From Virgibacillus sp. NKC19-16 (GTDB lineage: Bacteria > Bacillota > Bacilli > Bacillales > Amphibacillaceae): DNA of 64,000 bases. Location: NCBI RefSeq assembly GCF_021560035.1, contig NZ_CP074373.1:740001-804000 (forward strand). Direction: 5' to 3'. Below the pieces are notes generated by a model that worked only from the letters and a program-made list of their open reading frames with translations, did no database searches and was not told the origin of the DNA. Of the stretch, positions 20,158 through 29,843 are shown in pieces. Numbering within the stretch: position 1 is the stretch's first letter; the number at the start of each line of letters is the position of its first letter. A program made the position numbers and the translations under genes.

Positions 20158-20200
20158 GATTGCTCACAACTATATTATTATAATTATGAGCAATCCTTTT
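20158..20200 (+). terminator. Rho-independent terminator
   Basis: GATTGCTCA and TGAGCAATC stem with a long AT loop, then CTTTTAATT. Separates the two-component genes from the convergent copper-protein gene. Confidence 0.65.
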
Positions 20201-20237
20201 AATTAAAGTTGTAAACTTTTCGTACAATCAAAATTAG

Positions 20238-20564
20238 TTAAGCGATACTTCTGCAAGCGTCTGCACATCTATAGCAAGCATCCGCACATTTTTGACAGTG
20301 ATCATGATTATGTTTTTTACATTCATCCCCACAAGCCTCGCAAATAGTAGCACATACAGAAGCTAATTCAGAAACAAAGGGTGTACCTCTTGAGATTGCT
20401 TGTTCTAAATAAGCACAAATATCAGCACATTCTCTATCTAATCGAATGCACTCGGCCATCATTTTAATATCGTCCTCTTTTAAGCATGCATCATAACAGT
20501 GATTACACTCTGTCATACATTCATGTAAAGTTTGTAATAGTTGTTGATGCTGTTCATGTGCCAT
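20238..20564 (-). CDS. Four-helix bundle copper-binding protein (DUF326, Csp1-like)
   Basis: Small protein of 108 aa with about 16 Cys arranged in CxxxC and CxxC spacings along predicted helices (ECMTECNHCYDAC, VCATICEACGDEC, HCQKCADACYRCADAC). Csp proteins store many Cu(I) ions within a four-helix bundle. No signal peptide, so a cytosolic (Csp3-like) or anchorless form. Start at 20564 follows AGGAGG; the frame upstream to 20666 is not used. Context of copper efflux genes supports copper storage. Confidence 0.88.
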   Translation of the reverse strand: MAHEQHQQLLQTLHECMTECNHCYDACLKEDDIKMMAECIRLDRECADICAYLEQAISRGTPFVSELASVCATICEACGDECKKHNHDHCQKCADACYRCADACRSIA

Positions 20565-20860
20565 TAATAAAACCTCCATTTTAGTGATTTTTTGATTACA
20601 TAATATAAGTTTCCCGTTAAATTTTAATATAAACTGAAATAATAAAACTCCATAAAAACTGCACAAATTCTTTACAAACGTAAAGCTATGTACTTCATCA
20701 AATAGTAACTTTTTCTTGATAAATTTTCGAAAGTTTTAATATATAGTTACATTGTTTAGGAATCATTATTTCACTAAGTACCATCATTTGTGCTATTAAT
20801 GCTTAGCCTTTAAAGAAATTGATTAATATGTAAAAATTCATTTAATGGGAGTTATGGTTT

Positions 20861-22413
20861 ATGAAAAGAAAAATATTATTAATAAGTTTAACTTCTTTAT
20901 TGCAGCACTTGTTTTATCGGCTTGTACAGGGAATGATGAAACAACACCTGAATCAAACGCAGATAAGGAACATGAGTCAAATGGAAACATGAATGAAGAA
21001 GAGTCTGATTCCATGGAAGAAGGAATGGATCATTCAACTATGAATGATGACACAATGGAGAACGGTCATATGAGTCATGATGAGGTGGTAAGTTTAAATG
21101 ATTCAACGGGGGAAAATGAATTGAAAATGCCTTCCATGCTTGAAAGCGATAATGAAGAAGAAGTTGTATACACTGTTCGAGCACAAAAAGGAGAGACTGA
21201 AATATTTGATGGTACTAAAACGAAAACGCATGGATACAATGGGTCTTTTTTAGGGCCGGTGCTTCGATTTGAAAAAGGTGATACGGTGAAAATAAGAACG
21301 ATAAATGAGCTAGATGAGGAAACCACTTTTCATTGGCACGGGCTGGAAGTTTCAGGAGAAGAAGATGGTGGCCCACATAGTATTATAGAACCTGGAGAAG
21401 AAAAGTTAATCGAATTTGAAGTGACACAAGAGGCATCAACACTATGGTTCCATCCTCATCCAGATGGAAAAACGTCTGAACAGGTATACAATGGACTTGC
21501 AGGATTGATTTATATCGAAGATGACAATTCAAAGAATCTCGGATTGCCAGATGAGTATGGAAAGAATGATATTCCCTTGATTTTCCAAGATAAAACATTT
21601 GATGATGAGAAACAATTGAATTACAGTGCTGCAATGAATGAGGATGGAACAATCGGTGATACGTCATTGATTAATGGGACGTTAAATCCAAAGTTGACTG
21701 TGAATAAAGAAAAGGTTCGTCTTCGTCTATTAAATGGGTCTAATGCGGGGAATTACACATTTAAATTGAATACAGGGGATTCCTTTATGCAAGTTGCAAC
21801 AGACGGAGGTTTCTTGAATGAACCGGTGACACTAGATGAAATTACACTGACCCCATCTGAACGGGCGGAAATAGTTATTGATTTTTCACAGCTTAACACA
21901 GAAGATGAGTTGGCGTTAATAAATGAGGAGGATGGATCTATCCTTTTACTGTTTGAGGTTTCTGATCAAAGTGGAAAGAATAGCAGCATTCCTGAAAAGA
22001 TGAATGATTTTTCAATTACAGAAGAAGAGATGAACTTGCCAGTTACAAAGGAAGTGGAACTCTTTGGGATGATGGACCAAGTAATGATCAATGGAAAGAA
22101 ATTTGATCCAGATAGAATTGATTTCACACAAGAGCAAGGGGTCACTGAAGTGTGGGAAATTTACAATAAGCCGGATATGATGGGCGGGATGATTCATCCA
22201 TTCCACATTCACGGAGCTCAATTTAAAATACTTTCCAAAAATGGAGAAGACCCACCAGAAAATGAACGGGGATGGAAAGATACTATTTCTGTAGAACCAG
22301 ATGAGACAGTTAGAATAGCTGTTCAATTTAAGCATAAGGGTGTGTATATGTTCCATTGTCATATTCTTGAACATGAAGACAACGGTATGATGGGGCAGGT
22401 AAAGGTGGAATAA
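20861..22413 (+). CDS. Multicopper oxidase, lipoprotein (probable frameshift in signal peptide)
   Basis: Extracellular copper oxidase of about 520 aa with all four copper-ligand motifs: HWHGLE, WFHPHPDG, HPFHIHG and HCHILEHEDNGM. After the lipobox-like LSAC comes a Met/His/Asp-rich linker (MDHSTMNDDT). The best start, ATG 20861 after GGGAG, opens MKRKILLISLTSLL in a different frame from the rest; one extra base near 20900 would join it to AALVLSACTGND, an ideal lipoprotein signal. Without it, translation could begin at 20845 giving a less typical N-terminus. Likely oxidises Cu(I) outside the cell. Confidence 0.88.
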
Positions 22414-22482
22414 GCTCAATCTGAAAGTATTGGCGGTCCGTAATATAACGTTGGACATGTAAAAAAATGATTATTAAAATAG

Positions 22483-22511
22483 CCAGTGTGATTAATGATA
22501 GTTCACACTGG
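22483..22511. terminator. Inverted repeat after multicopper oxidase
   Basis: CCAGTGTGA and TCACACTGG pair around 11 bases, about 70 bases after the stop. T-run is poor; could still end transcription. Confidence 0.45.
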
Positions 22512-22672
22512 TCATATTAAAATTTGCACTAATCATATAGAAGGGGATATTTGACATCTATTTAAAACCCACAAATTAACTATACTAATTCTCCTCGCTT
22601 TGAAGTGTTCACTGTCTATTTGTAAATTGGAAAATAGGATAACCACGACAATAAAAGCAGACATGCAGAATA

Positions 22673-22813
22673 TTAATGGATGAGTTGAATAACAGATCCA
22701 TCTGTGACTCGTTTTCTTATTTTTTGTTCCAATTTATCTTGTGGAATCGTATCAAAATAGGATTTTAAATCCACATCAATGACATAATTGGCGAGTTCAA
22801 ATGCTCCGTCACC
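22673..22813 (-). pseudogene. Group II intron reverse transcriptase fragment
   Basis: On the minus strand the frame contains NYVIDVDLKSYFDTIPQDKL then RKRVTDGSVIQLIH and a stop. VIDxDLKxYFDxIPHDKL is the catalytic RT motif (first catalytic Asp) of LtrA-type proteins. Only about 47 codons remain. No intron domain V was found nearby. Confidence 0.75.
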
Positions 22814-23057
22814 TTATCTGCAGCATATGTACACTAATCCTAAGACTGAATCCATAACTGCACGGGAGAAATACTTAAATATAGCATCTTCTAATACATA
22901 TTTGAATAATTTGTGTCAATTTGCAACCTCTTAAAATCTTCATAGTTTCTACACATAATTATGCTATGCTAGTAAATAATGTTTGCAAAAAAAGCGCTGA
23001 TTATTATACATTGCATTGGGTTAAGTCTTTAATCAAACTTCTTTGAGGATGATAATT

Positions 23058-23631
23058 GTGAGCTTGGATGAAGCAAAAAAGAAAAAAAGAACAAAAAAAG
23101 GAATCGTCTCATTTTTAGAATATCTATTCTTACCGTACTAGTGGCCGCGGTAGCCTTTGCCTTAGTATCAAATCTTCAGGCAGACAATTCGATATACCAG
23201 GTCGGAGATCAGGCACCTGACTTTCAACTTCAGCAGATTAATGCAAATAATGAATTAGAATCGGTACAATTGAGTGATTTAAGAGGAAAAGGTGTTATGC
23301 TGAATTTCTGGGGCACATGGGCGAACCATGTAAAGATGAAATGCCTTATATGCAAGATCTTTACCCTGAATATAAAGATAAAGGAATAGAGATAGTTGCA
23401 GTCAGTTTAGATGCAACGGAAATAGTTATTAACCGTTTTATTGACAACTATGACCTTACCTTTCCGGTTCCACACGATACGACAGGAGAAGTAATGGACT
23501 TGTATAAGGTGGGGCCGCTGCCAACCACTTTTTTCATTAGCCCAGAGGGAGAAATCACCGAAGTAATTGAAGGCGGTTTAACATTAGATAGTATTGAGGG
23601 ATACTTACAGGAGATTCTTCCCGAAGCATAA
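23058..23631 (+). pseudogene. resA: ResA-like thiol-disulfide oxidoreductase, two frameshifts
   Basis: ResA keeps apocytochrome c cysteines reduced outside the membrane. The three reading frames join into one protein: MSLDEAKKKKRTKKGIVSF (frame at 23058), then RISILTVLVAAVAFALVSN anchor and thioredoxin core (VGDQAPDFQL, LNFWGTW), then from about 23322 EPCKDEMPYMQDLYPEY to the stop at 23631. One extra T in the T5 run at 23112-23116 and one T at about 23321 (TGG-TGC) would restore the frame. The second lesion removes the first Cys of the active site CEPC. Either a real pseudogene or sequence error; adjacent ccdA is intact. Confidence 0.85.
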
Positions 23632-23703
23632 AAACCAGTGGAAATTAATTCTATTTATATAAAACAAACTAAATTTGAATCTTGATAATGGAGGTGAAGA
23701 CTT

Positions 23704-24408
23704 ATGTCTGAGATTAACATCTTTCTTGCTTTTGGCGCAGGTTTTTTATCATTTATTTCACCATGTGTATTACCTCTTTACCCAGTATTTTTATCTTATA
23801 TAACTGGCATGAGTGTAAGTGATATAAAGGAAGAAAATAAGAAAATAAATAAAAAAGCGCTTCTACATACGATTTTCTTCCTATTGGGTTTTTCAAGTAT
23901 CTTTATTATGATTGGTTTTACTACAACATTTATATCTGAGTTCTTGTTAACATATCAGGATCTTATCAGGCAAATAGGATCCGTAGTAATTATTTTCTTT
24001 GGTCTCGTCATTGTAGGAGTACTTAAATTTGATTTCTTGATGAAGGACAGAAAGATTTCATTTAAGAATCGCCCGGGTGGGTTTTTTGGTACATTTATTA
24101 TTGGGATGGCCTTTTCCTTAGGCTGGACACCTTGTACAGGACCGATACTCGCTATTGTATTATCCTTGGCTGCAACAAATCCGGATATTGGCATGGTTAT
24201 GATGATAAGTTATATATTGGGATTTTCTATTCCATTTCTTATACTATCACTTTTTATTGGCAAATTAAATTGGATTAAAAAACATAGTATCCGTCTCGTG
24301 AAAATTGGTGGTTATGTAATGATATTTATGGGAATCGCGCTCTTTTTTGATTGGATGACTAAACTGACTGCCTTTTTGGCAGGGTGGTTTGGTTTTTATG
24401 GCTTTTAA
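23704..24408 (+). CDS. ccdA: Cytochrome c biogenesis protein CcdA
   Basis: Six-TM thiol electron carrier of 234 aa. The two redox Cys lie in FISPCVLPLYP (about residue 20) and LGWTPCTGPILA (about 143), both standard. It passes reductant from thioredoxin to ResA-type partners, here the broken gene directly upstream. ATG at 23704 after GGAGG. Confidence 0.93.
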   Translation: MSEINIFLAFGAGFLSFISPCVLPLYPVFLSYITGMSVSDIKEENKKINKKALLHTIFFLLGFSSIFIMIGFTTTFISEFLLTYQDLIRQIGSVVIIFFGLVIVGVLKFDFLMKDRKISFKNRPGGFFGTFIIGMAFSLGWTPCTGPILAIVLSLAATNPDIGMVMMISYILGFSIPFLILSLFIGKLNWIKKHSIRLVKIGGYVMIFMGIALFFDWMTKLTAFLAGWFGFYGF

Positions 24409-24541
24409 CAGGTATGTAGATTTATTTATAACATCTTTATAGAAGGGTAGCAATGAATGAGATAGGATGTCTAAAAAATCGCTTGTCTCAAAAGATTTAT
24501 AAATTACACTTTTAAAAAATAGAATAGGGGCTGAATAATTT

Positions 24542-25063
24542 ATGAAAAAAGGCATACTTGCAGTGATTGGATTATTGCTCATCTTAATAGTGGTGGCTTG
24601 TGATGATAGTACTTCGAATGAAAATGAAATAAAAGATATAAAAGAAACGGTACATGATTATAGTGTTGGAAATTCTGATGATGTATCTGCTTCCATTACT
24701 TCAGAAGAACTTATTGTAACTGATAGTAATAATAAAGAAACTACCTATGGTCTTCCGTCGGATGAATTTTTTGTTTCGATTGCACCGTTTATTAAAACAA
24801 CGCACCCTTGTACCAATCATAGCCTAACTGGTTGCCAAGGGGAACTGGTGGAGAAAGAATTCGATGTATATATTCAAGATGAAGATGGTAATGTGATAGT
24901 TGACGAAACCATGACATCATTTGCAAATGGATTCATCGATATATGGTTACCTCGTGATAAAACATATCAAGTTAAAATTGAATATGATGGAAAAACAGCG
25001 GAATCAGAAATATCTACTTTTGAAGGAGACAATACTTGTATAACAACAATGCAGTTATCTTAG
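24542..25063 (+). CDS. cueP: CueP-like copper-binding lipoprotein
   Basis: Exported protein of 173 aa with lipoprotein signal (hydrophobic 5-18, then VVAC). Seen: SDEFFVSIAPFI, THPCTNHSLTGCQGEL with Cys/His ligands, and a C-terminal TCITTMQL. This matches the CueP family, a Salmonella periplasmic copper-binding protein; here it would sit outside the membrane. Long acidic linker after the lipobox. Located among copper oxidase, CcdA and YdhK-like genes. Confidence 0.85.
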   Translation: MKKGILAVIGLLLILIVVACDDSTSNENEIKDIKETVHDYSVGNSDDVSASITSEELIVTDSNNKETTYGLPSDEFFVSIAPFIKTTHPCTNHSLTGCQGELVEKEFDVYIQDEDGNVIVDETMTSFANGFIDIWLPRDKTYQVKIEYDGKTAESEISTFEGDNTCITTMQLS

Positions 25064-25308
25064 TGCTATTTTCTCGTAATTACCTTTAGAAAAATTTTTA
25101 TCATTTTGGTGGCTTGTTTTTAACAAACGTCTTAAACAATAAAACAGAAAAATTCATCATCTAAAGGTCTATTTTAATCGGTAAGATGACATTTTTATTA
25201 GATTAACCCTTTGAAAAAATGGAACATAATAATCTCGTATGCACCCTTTTCTGTAGAATGATGTGATGGTTAGCCATACTACCAGAATAGTTTCCCTGCT
25301 GTGTCTAT

Positions 25309-25337
25309 AAAAAAAAGCCTATCGATAGGCTCTTTTT
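25309..25337. terminator. Bidirectional terminator
   Basis: AAAAAAAGCCTA-TCGA-TAGGCTCTTTTT: short stem with A-run on one side and T-run on the other, between convergent cueP-like and ydhK-like genes. Confidence 0.8.
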
Positions 25338-25354
25338 GATAACACTTTTACGGT

Positions 25355-26002
25355 CTATTCTACTGGTGATAGTTCACTTTCTGTTACCCATTTATGGTTT
25401 GACACTTCTTCTCCGCCATTGGTTGGAGTGAAGCTAACCATATAAACAGTGGTTTCCTCAGCTGAGTCGATTTCAGCAGTTGCACCATCCATGCCTTCCA
25501 TATGTGAGGCATCAAGGGTAACTTCTGTACCTGGTTCTAATGGAGCCTCTCCGGGGTTCTCAAGTTCTTCATGGATAACCCATTTGTGGTCTTCTACTGG
25601 CTCCCCGCCATTCGTTGGCGTATAGGAAACAGTATATACTGTAGTATTATAAGCCCCATCGATTGTTGCTTCAGCACCTTGCATTCCTTCCATATGGTCG
25701 GATTCAATGATTGCTTGGCTTTCGACTTCATAGGATGGATCAGCAGCTGTTTCCAGGGTATCAGGGACTTCGCCGGAGCTGGAGTGATTCATGCCGGAAT
25801 GATCCATGTTTTCATCAGAACCGGATTCTGACTCCGTATTTTCGTCACTGCCTGATTCCATATTTACATTTTCTTGGTTCTCTTCCTGGTTTGTTTCTTC
25901 GTTTTGGTCTTGACTTGTGTCTTCATTACCTCCACCGCATGCTGCGAGAAGAATTGCAGAGATGAATAGAACAGTCCCAATCAGTAATTTTTTATTTTTC
26001 AC
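25355..26002 (-). CDS. ydhK: YdhK-like lipoprotein with two DUF1541 repeats
   Basis: Lipoprotein of 215 aa: signal with LLAAC lipobox (residue about 22), acidic Met/His linker with MDHSGMNHSSSG, then two about 55-residue repeats each containing HMEGM, TTVY.VSYTPTNGGE-like and HKWVI/HKWVT segments (DUF1541). YdhK is reported to be associated with copper response in B. subtilis relatives. The Met/His-rich HMEGMQGA and HMEGMDGA could bind Cu(I). Own promoter region, convergent with cueP. Confidence 0.88.
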   Translation of the reverse strand: MKNKKLLIGTVLFISAILLAACGGGNEDTSQDQNEETNQEENQENVNMESGSDENTESESGSDENMDHSGMNHSSSGEVPDTLETAADPSYEVESQAIIESDHMEGMQGAEATIDGAYNTTVYTVSYTPTNGGEPVEDHKWVIHEELENPGEAPLEPGTEVTLDASHMEGMDGATAEIDSAEETTVYMVSFTPTNGGEEVSNHKWVTESELSPVE

Positions 26003-26392
26003 GTTTAGCCTCCTAGTATTGGTGTGTCCACTTACTTAATAAGTGTACCCGATTTATATGCAGTTTTTGTGCAGAATTTATAACAAATTGTAGAAATAAA
26101 GGATAAGTAAAGGGAGTTGAAATTCTGCACATAACATGGATACTTTTTATTTATGATAACCTGGATTATGTAATAAAAAACTAAAAATCGAGGGCTAGCT
26201 TGAAATGAAGAAAAAGTATTGTGATTATCATGGTAATCATTATTGTTCGAATCGTAGCTGGATATAATGAAAATGTTTTACGCACTTCATGATTTCCAGG
26301 TATATTTTATGAAAAAATAATATTCAAATGAATGAACCTTCTTAACAAACATATAATGAATCATCAGGACAAGTTTATAAAGGAGAAAATAT
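26003..26392. other. 390-base intergenic region
   Basis: AT-rich, divergent promoters for the YdhK-like gene (leftward) and the cupredoxin gene (rightward) must lie here. A short frame at 26205 (MKKKYCDYHGNHYC) has no family match and I do not call it. Confidence 0.4.
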
Positions 26393-27277
26393 ATGACGCT
26401 TTCGTTATATGTAACTTTCATGGGCATTTTCATGTTATCAACAGTTATAATATGGAAAACTATATTACATAGAAATAAAATTACAGTTATGGCTGGGATG
26501 ATGATTGCAATGGCACTTGGAATGAGCGCTGGATTAACGATAGGTGTAATTGCAGGAATTATATTATCAGGAAATTTATTTTACTCTACAGTGTTCGCTA
26601 TGGTATTAGGGGTTATTTTTGGCTTCTTAGCTGGGATGCCAATTAGCCTGATGGCTGTACTGGATGGAACCCTAGCAGGAATCATGGGTGGAATGATGGG
26701 TGCAATGCTTGGGGAAATGATAGCTCCTGAATTTCAGGATGCATTAATAAGAATAATGTTTGTATTATTCATTGCAACGATACTTATTCTTTTTCAAATG
26801 ATGCATCAGGAGTTTATTAAAACCAAAGGATGGTTGAGTCATCCTGTTATCATGATCTTTGGGTTTGCGCTTTTTATCACAGTGTATAATCAAATGGGTC
26901 CACTTACTTCCACTTCACCATTTCAGAATAACAACGAAAATATGAACACTAAAAACCTGGTAATCCAAGCTGATGAATTCTCTTTCTCACCAAATCAAGT
27001 AGATTTAACTGCCGGGGAAACAATAAAGGTAACACTTGATAACATTGGTGAAGTAGAGCATGATTTAGAAGTTATAGGAATGGAAGCAGAAGTTGAGGAA
27101 ATGTCTTCTTCACATGATCACCATCAAGAGGATAGTCAAATTCATGTTCACAGTAATCCGGGGGAAGAACAGGAAGTTTCATTTACTCCACTCAATCCAG
27201 GTAAATACCGTTATATATGTACAATTCCGGGGCACGCAGAATCAGGGATGAGTGGAATGATAGAGATAGTTTCATAG
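26393..27277 (+). CDS. Membrane protein with C-terminal cupredoxin domain
   Basis: 294 aa. N-terminal part (1-175) has about five to six membrane segments, very Gly/Met-rich (GGMMGAMLGEM). After TM end near 172, an extracellular linker leads to a plastocyanin-like domain (about 185-294): VIQADEFSFSPNQVDLTAGE, EHDLEV with first His, a His-rich insert (SSHDHHQEDSQIHVH), and CTIPGHAESGM with Cys, His and Met ligands. This combines a membrane body with an external copper site. ATG at 26393 after AAAGGAG. Likely copper binding or delivery, by domain and neighbours. Confidence 0.82.
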   Translation: MTLSLYVTFMGIFMLSTVIIWKTILHRNKITVMAGMMIAMALGMSAGLTIGVIAGIILSGNLFYSTVFAMVLGVIFGFLAGMPISLMAVLDGTLAGIMGGMMGAMLGEMIAPEFQDALIRIMFVLFIATILILFQMMHQEFIKTKGWLSHPVIMIFGFALFITVYNQMGPLTSTSPFQNNNENMNTKNLVIQADEFSFSPNQVDLTAGETIKVTLDNIGEVEHDLEVIGMEAEVEEMSSSHDHHQEDSQIHVHSNPGEEQEVSFTPLNPGKYRYICTIPGHAESGMSGMIEIVS

Positions 27278-27321
27278 CAAACATGAAAACCAGACTGCTA
27301 AATTGTTATCAGTCTGCATTA

Positions 27322-28707
27322 TAATGGGTTTGTCAAATAAAGTGTGTAAATCAACTCTTACTCAAGATACTTTAAAACCCTATCCTTAAGATTTTCATGT
27401 AGGAGGAGTTGGTTCATAACCATTGGCCAGCTTTGGATATAGCCACCTTCCCATTTTTTCTCAAGTTCGGTCACGCGTAAATATAAGACTTTTAAAAGGG
27501 CGTTCTCGTTGGGGAATGCTCCTTTTTTGGTTACCTTTCTGAAGCTGGAGTGAATACTCTCAACCGCATTGGTTGTGTACATAACTTTACGGATAGCACT
27601 TCCATAATCATAGAGTTGCTCAACATGATGAAAGTTCCTTGTCCAAACATCAATCGCTCCTGGATAGGAAGCCCATTGTTGTTGGAACGATTCAAATGCA
27701 CTATGACAAGCCTTAAGGCTTGGTGCACCATATACCTTTCTTAAGGCTTTGGTGAATGCTTTATAATCTTTGCTTGGTACATATTTAACGGAGTTACGAA
27801 TCAAGTGAACCATACAACGTTGGACGGTCACATTAGGAAAAATAGAACGTGCACCTTCCTCTAAGCCACTCACACCATCCATGGAGATAAAGAAAATGTC
27901 TTCAACACCTCTCGCTTTGATTTCATCAAATATCTGCATCCATTTATGTTTGCTTTCCGTTTCATTTAACCATAATCCAAGTATTTCTTTAGTACCCTCT
28001 ATGGTGTATCCTAAGATCGTGTAGACGGCATATTTCTTCGTCTCATATTGATTACGAACAGTTGTATACATGCAATCAACAAATACAAATGCATAACAAC
28101 TACTTAACGGTCTAGATTGCCATTCTTCCAACTCAGAAAGAACATGATCTGTAATATCAGAAACCATTTCATGAGAGACAGAAAAACCGTAAATATCCTC
28201 AATCGTTGAAGAAATGTCTCGCTGCGACATTCCGCGGGCATACATGGAAATCACTTTATTCTCAATCGCAGAGACATCCTTTTTACGTTTGGGTATCAGT
28301 TCAGGATTAAAAGACCCATCACGATCACGTGGTACCTTAATACCTACTTCACCTGAACTGGTTTTTATGGATTTCTTCCCGTATCCATTACGTCTGTTTT
28401 CCGTAGCCTTTTCATCTTTATCATTCGATTCATAACCTAAATGGTGATTCATTTCACCCTTAAGCACCGTTTCAAACATCGGTCCGAAGATATCTCTAAG
28501 GGCATTTTGCATATCTTCTACAGACTCCGGTTGATATTCCTCAATTATTCGGTTCGCTAGATCAACAGACTTGGAATCTCGTTTTGGCTTATCCAATAGA
28601 ATAACCTCCCGTTTGAATTATTTTAATTGTAACAATAAAAAACTGAACTGCGAAGTAAGAGCCGTACGCTCTCTCACTTACACAGTTCAGTTTACACTCC
28701 CATTATA
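27322..28707 (-). mobile_element. IS256-family insertion sequence
   Basis: About 1.39 kb bounded by imperfect terminal inverted repeats: ATAATGGGTTTGTCAAATAA on the left and, complemented, ATAATGGGAGTGTAAACTGA on the right. One transposase gene. I could not identify a convincing 8-bp target duplication. It sits in the tail of an inverted repeat (AGACTG...CAGTCT) that may have been the terminator of the cupredoxin gene. Confidence 0.85.
27358..28596 (-). CDS. IS256-family transposase
   Basis: Mutator-type DDE transposase, 412 aa. Typical: KGEMNHHLGYESNDK near 55, GEVGIKVPRDRDGSFNPELI, ISSTIEDIYG, FVDCMYTTVRN-like first Asp region, ISMDGVSGLEEGARSIFPNV with the second Asp, QRCMVHLIRNS, and the C-terminal TTNAVESIHSSFRKVTK with Glu. 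Complete, no frameshift; likely active. Confidence 0.95.
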   Translation of the reverse strand: MDKPKRDSKSVDLANRIIEEYQPESVEDMQNALRDIFGPMFETVLKGEMNHHLGYESNDKDEKATENRRNGYGKKSIKTSSGEVGIKVPRDRDGSFNPELIPKRKKDVSAIENKVISMYARGMSQRDISSTIEDIYGFSVSHEMVSDITDHVLSELEEWQSRPLSSCYAFVFVDCMYTTVRNQYETKKYAVYTILGYTIEGTKEILGLWLNETESKHKWMQIFDEIKARGVEDIFFISMDGVSGLEEGARSIFPNVTVQRCMVHLIRNSVKYVPSKDYKAFTKALRKVYGAPSLKACHSAFESFQQQWASYPGAIDVWTRNFHHVEQLYDYGSAIRKVMYTTNAVESIHSSFRKVTKKGAFPNENALLKVLYLRVTELEKKWEGGYIQSWPMVMNQLLLHENLKDRVLKYLE

Positions 28708-28911
28708 ATTGCAATCCGTGATTTAAAGGATACGCTATAGTATACTTTCAACGCTACTTAACAAGATTTACTACTACAGATATAATTTTAATAAGACAAT
28801 AAATCAATTGAACCATGTGAGTATGAACACTGGTACTAGAATATTTTTCCTGATCTATCTTTCTTTGCCTTTTACAAATATAATTATATGGAAAATAACG
28901 GACAGTTCCTA

Positions 28912-28972
28912 GAATAACGCCTGCCTGCTACTTATGAATGTTTTATCTTAGCAACAGGCGTTATTCTGTTTC
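28912..28972. terminator. Inverted repeat AGAATAACGCCTG...CAGGCGTTATTCT
   Basis: Thirteen-base arms around a 30-base loop, at the 3' end of the leftward coat-like gene. Probable terminator. Confidence 0.6.
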
Positions 28973-29343
28973 AATATTCATTGGTTTAAAAGATGCTCGA
29001 AATGAAGCTGTAGACATATTTTTTGCTGTGTCATGCGCCTCCAAAGCTATCCATTTATTATTACCGCCATTTCCATTTCCCAGTTTATCGGAAGTATGTT
29101 CATGTTCTATTCTAAAAGAGGTTAAAGGGGGGACTTCCACATCGTTATGATAAAATTTGGGTTAATAAAGGCTAACATAACCCATGCATGAGAACGCATA
29201 ACATCCTCTTGTAATTTGAGGATATTCCTTAACTCCATATTGGTCACTGAAGATTGATAAGCAGCTAATTTGTTTATGACACCTTCATGGGCTGATAAAT
29301 GTTCTGCCATTAGCCCAAGGTCAATTGCTGGTAATGAATCCAT
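28961..29343 (-). pseudogene. Spore coat (CotF-like) protein gene, frameshifted
   Basis: First frame (from 29343): MDSLPAIDLGLMAEHLSAHE then GVINKLAAYQSSV, as in CotF-like ferritin-fold spore coat proteins. After LAFINP the frame is lost; the next frame continues FYHNDVEVPPLTSFRIEHEH and ends MNIETE at 28961. One extra A in the A-run near 29153 would give LAFINPKFYHNDVEVPPL. About 127 aa in total. The product supports a spore-forming host; the lesion is either decay or an indel error. Confidence 0.7.
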
Positions 29344-29720
29344 ATAAACACCTCTTTCAATAGGTTATTACAATATATGCCTAAGAAAGTATTTTGTTTA
29401 ATCCCGAATTTATTAAAAAAATACATTAGGGGGATAAGCTCACAAGGTATATTATAAATTGAACGAATTACCCGTTCATTGGATAGGGAATTAAATGATT
29501 ATGAAATGAAAAAGTGGGGTGTAAAGAAAGAAAAAGAGTATAAACAAGAATTTGAGATGGAAATGTAGGCATGAAAACATTTGATTAATGAAATTACAGC
29601 TGAGTATCCATTTAAGAAACGTTTCGTGTTATACTAAAAACAACAATAGATTGGCTTCGCATGAGGGGTGGCGCACCGATCGACCTTCTTTGGAATCTTT
29701 CAAGAAGGGAGGTGTTGCCT
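29344..29720. other. Intergenic with gene-end relic and toxin promoter
   Basis: 29462-29568 holds an open frame, RELNDYEMKKWGVKKEKEYK ending QEFEMEM, without start; its end repeats that at 10011-10048. From about 29620, GTTTCGTGTTATACT gives an extended -10 for the small toxin-like gene, with a structured GC-rich leader before its ribosome site. Confidence 0.5.
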
Positions 29721-29807
29721 ATGGATATAGAAAACGTTTTAACGCTGATGATTTCCTTCGGCATGTTAATAGCGTTTATCATGTCCGATAAAAGTCATAA
29801 AAAATAA
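29721..29807 (+). CDS. Holin-like type I toxin peptide
   Basis: 28-aa peptide MDIENVLTLMISFGMLIAFI then MSDKSHKK: an acidic start, one membrane helix, basic end. This fits the putative holin-like toxin family of Bacillaceae type I toxin-antitoxin loci. Strong ribosome site GGGAGG at the right distance from ATG 29721. Followed by a bidirectional terminator and a converging putative RNA gene. Toxicity itself is inferred from the family. Confidence 0.75.
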   Translation: MDIENVLTLMISFGMLIAFIMSDKSHKK

Positions 29808-29843
29808 CCCCTCTGCGTATGAACAGGCGTAAGGGGTTATTTT
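29801..29843. terminator. Bidirectional terminator in the toxin locus
   Basis: AAAATAACCCCT and AGGGGTTATTTT pair perfectly (12 bp) around a 19-base loop overlapping the toxin stop codon. Confidence 0.85.

Noticed and set aside
27322-28707. Target-site duplication of the IS256 element
   Set aside because: Flanks ctgcatt and aattgca do not match as an 8-bp repeat, so none is claimed.
28938-29150. 70-aa + strand open frame
   Set aside because: Antisense to the second half of the coat-like gene, which has recognisable protein sequence.
29588-29791. Open frame of 67 aa over the toxin locus
   Set aside because: Different frame from the holin-like peptide, which has the ribosome site and family features.
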